From Tranquillimonas rosea (GTDB taxonomy: Bacteria; Pseudomonadota; Alphaproteobacteria; Rhodobacterales; Rhodobacteraceae): a stretch of DNA of 64,000 bases. The DNA lies in NCBI RefSeq assembly GCF_900111315.1, contig NZ_FOGU01000003.1:283718-347717 (forward strand), read 5' to 3'. The translations under genes and the position numbers were made by a program. Within the stretch, counting starts at the first letter, position 1; each line of letters starts with the position of its first letter. The notes beneath the pieces are model-generated. The model was given only the letters and a program-made list of their open reading frames with translations. It ran no database searches and was not told the DNA's origin. Below are positions 63,042-64,000 of the stretch, piece after piece.

Positions 63042-64000
63042 TCAGAACACCTCATTGAAGCTGCCCTGGTCGATCTTGAAGCGGAACTGGATGAAGGCGC
63101 CCTGATCCGTATAGCCGGACTCGGAAAAGTCCCGGTCCCGAAAACCGACGACGTTGTAGCCCAACGACACCCACCCGTTCTCGAACGGGGTGACACCCAA
63201 CGACATGCCGGCCGAGTTGCGCTGCCCCCCGCCGTCGAGGGACCAGATGCTCGCCCCGTGGACGCCGATGTCGACCCAGTCCGTCAGGTCGCGACGGTAC
63301 TCGGCCCCGACCAATGTCAGCACGTCCGAGACACGGTCGCCGTCCAGGTCCTGCACGACCCGCTTGAGACCGTGGCGCAGGCTCAGCTCGGCCCGGTCTT
63401 CCAGTTCACGGGTGTAGAACAGCGAGTTGACGATGCGCAGCTCGTCGGTCTCGCCGTCTGCCTCGCGGATCGCCTCGAGCTGTTCGAGCAGCACGATCGG
63501 GCGGTCGAACGGGCGCCATGCGGCGCTGAGCTTGATCTCGTGATCCTGCTCGACCGGGCCGCCATGCTCGTCCGCCCAGAAGAAGCTGGAATAGGCCCCG
63601 ACCGACAGATCACCGGTCAGCGGGGTGGTGGCGCGGGTCTGCAGCCGCGCGTGATCGCTTTCCTCGGTGAATCCCAGTTCGGTATCGACCGACCCCAGCC
63701 ACCCGTCGGACACGCGCTGGATCCCGGCGCTGTAGGTCGTGAAGCCGTCGGACAGGCGCGGATTCGTCAGCCCGCCGCGGGCCGCCGGCCCCGTCTCGGC
63801 CAGGTCGCCGGCAAGAGCGCCCTGTGCCTCGATCCCGGCATAGGCACTGATCGCCTCGCCGAACTCGAGCTGCTGGTCGAACCCGAGATAACCCACCGTC
63901 TGAGAGTTCTCCCCCGTCGCCACATTCACCAGGCCGCCCGAGAGGGTCGCGCCGGGCCACGCGACGTAGTCTGCGCCGAACGACGCGATATCCACGCGGA
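63042..64000 (-). CDS. C-terminal part of a large outer-membrane beta-barrel/surface protein (truncated by window edge)
   Basis: The frame is open to the right edge, so the visible 319 residues are the C-terminal end; the first in-frame GTG at 63995 is not necessarily the start. Alternating hydrophobic/polar strands (SLGVTPFENGWVSLGYNVVGF, DQGAFIQFRFKIDQ) and the final Phe are typical of outer-membrane beta-barrels recognised by BAM. DUF11-rich surface proteins often end in such barrels, and the next gene encodes a DUF11 protein. The N-terminal architecture is not visible. Confidence 0.75.
   Translation of the reverse strand, partial: RVDIASFGADYVAWPGATLSGGLVNVATGENSQTVGYLGFDQQLEFGEAISAYAGIEAQGALAGDLAETGPAARGGLTNPRLSDGFTTYSAGIQRVSDGWLGSVDTELGFTEESDHARLQTRATTPLTGDLSVGAYSSFFWADEHGGPVEQDHEIKLSAAWRPFDRPIVLLEQLEAIREADGETDELRIVNSLFYTRELEDRAELSLRHGLKRVVQDLDGDRVSDVLTLVGAEYRRDLTDWVDIGVHGASIWSLDGGGQRNSAGMSLGVTPFENGWVSLGYNVVGFRDRDFSESGYTDQGAFIQFRFKIDQGSFNEVF

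Overview
This 64 kb window is GC-rich, gene-dense chromosomal DNA that looks like an alphaproteobacterium of the Rhodobacterales (Roseobacter/Rhodobacter group). The main reason is the left edge: acsF-puhE-hemA-cycA is the usual right end of the photosynthesis gene cluster in that order, so the organism is probably an aerobic anoxygenic phototroph. No rRNA, tRNA, transposase, phage module or CRISPR array was seen. Most operons are tightly packed, with ATGA-type stop/start overlaps.

Layout. 1-4.1 kb: end of the photosynthesis cluster, closed by a clear intrinsic terminator. 4.2-8.3 kb: an alpha-glucoside locus (aglE, aglR, aglA) with two near-identical LacI-type operators but no permease or ATPase genes. 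8.3-10.2 kb: a membrane PAS histidine kinase without a response regulator, and a small membrane protein behind an FNR-type box. 10.2-20 kb: a complete branched-chain-amino-acid-type ABC transporter (livHMKGF) co-directional with a Tm-1-like (UPF0261) protein, a TIM-barrel 'phosphoenolpyruvate hydrolase-like' protein and an SRPBCC protein. Beside it are two more relatives of the TIM barrel: a shortened stand-alone one, and one fused to a sigma54-activator-like protein that has lost its ATPase and sigma54-contact motifs. 20.7-24.6 kb: a tripartite tricarboxylate-type transporter (tctCBA) plus a sugar-isomerase-like TIM barrel. 24.8-26.9 kb: a GAF-PAS-GGDEF-EAL protein. 27-31.6 kb: an arsenic operon (arsC, an arsR-arsC fusion, gapdh, arsJ, acr3). 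31.6-34.7 kb: an ion channel, a Crp-like regulator and small unknowns. 34.7-40.5 kb: a giant exported protein (about 1,640 aa) with an M15 peptidase. 40.6-52.3 kb: an oxidative D-apiose catabolic locus with its ABC importer and GntR regulator. 52.5-64 kb: accessory genes (cupin, SARP-like regulator, DUF6647-like metalloprotease-motif protein, orphan polyamine-type binding protein, TonB receptor, MarR regulator, prolyl iminopeptidase, and exported/outer-membrane proteins running off the right edge).

How the genes work together. The apiose locus is metabolically coherent: import (binding protein, ATPase, permease, DUF2291 lipoprotein), then ApsD, ApnL, ApnO, OiaK and a RuBisCO-like protein. An identical TGTCAACA site lies in each of its three control regions. 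The arsenic operon supports two efflux routes: arsenate as 1-arseno-3-phosphoglycerate (GAPDH/ArsJ) and arsenite (ArsC/Acr3). The least understood and most interesting unit is the liv/Tm-1/TIM-barrel region. There, a putative regulator carries as its sensor a relative of the enzyme-like protein encoded in the adjacent operon, which suggests control by the same unknown ligand.

All functional calls come from reading protein motifs, gene order and remembered family features. No database search was run.
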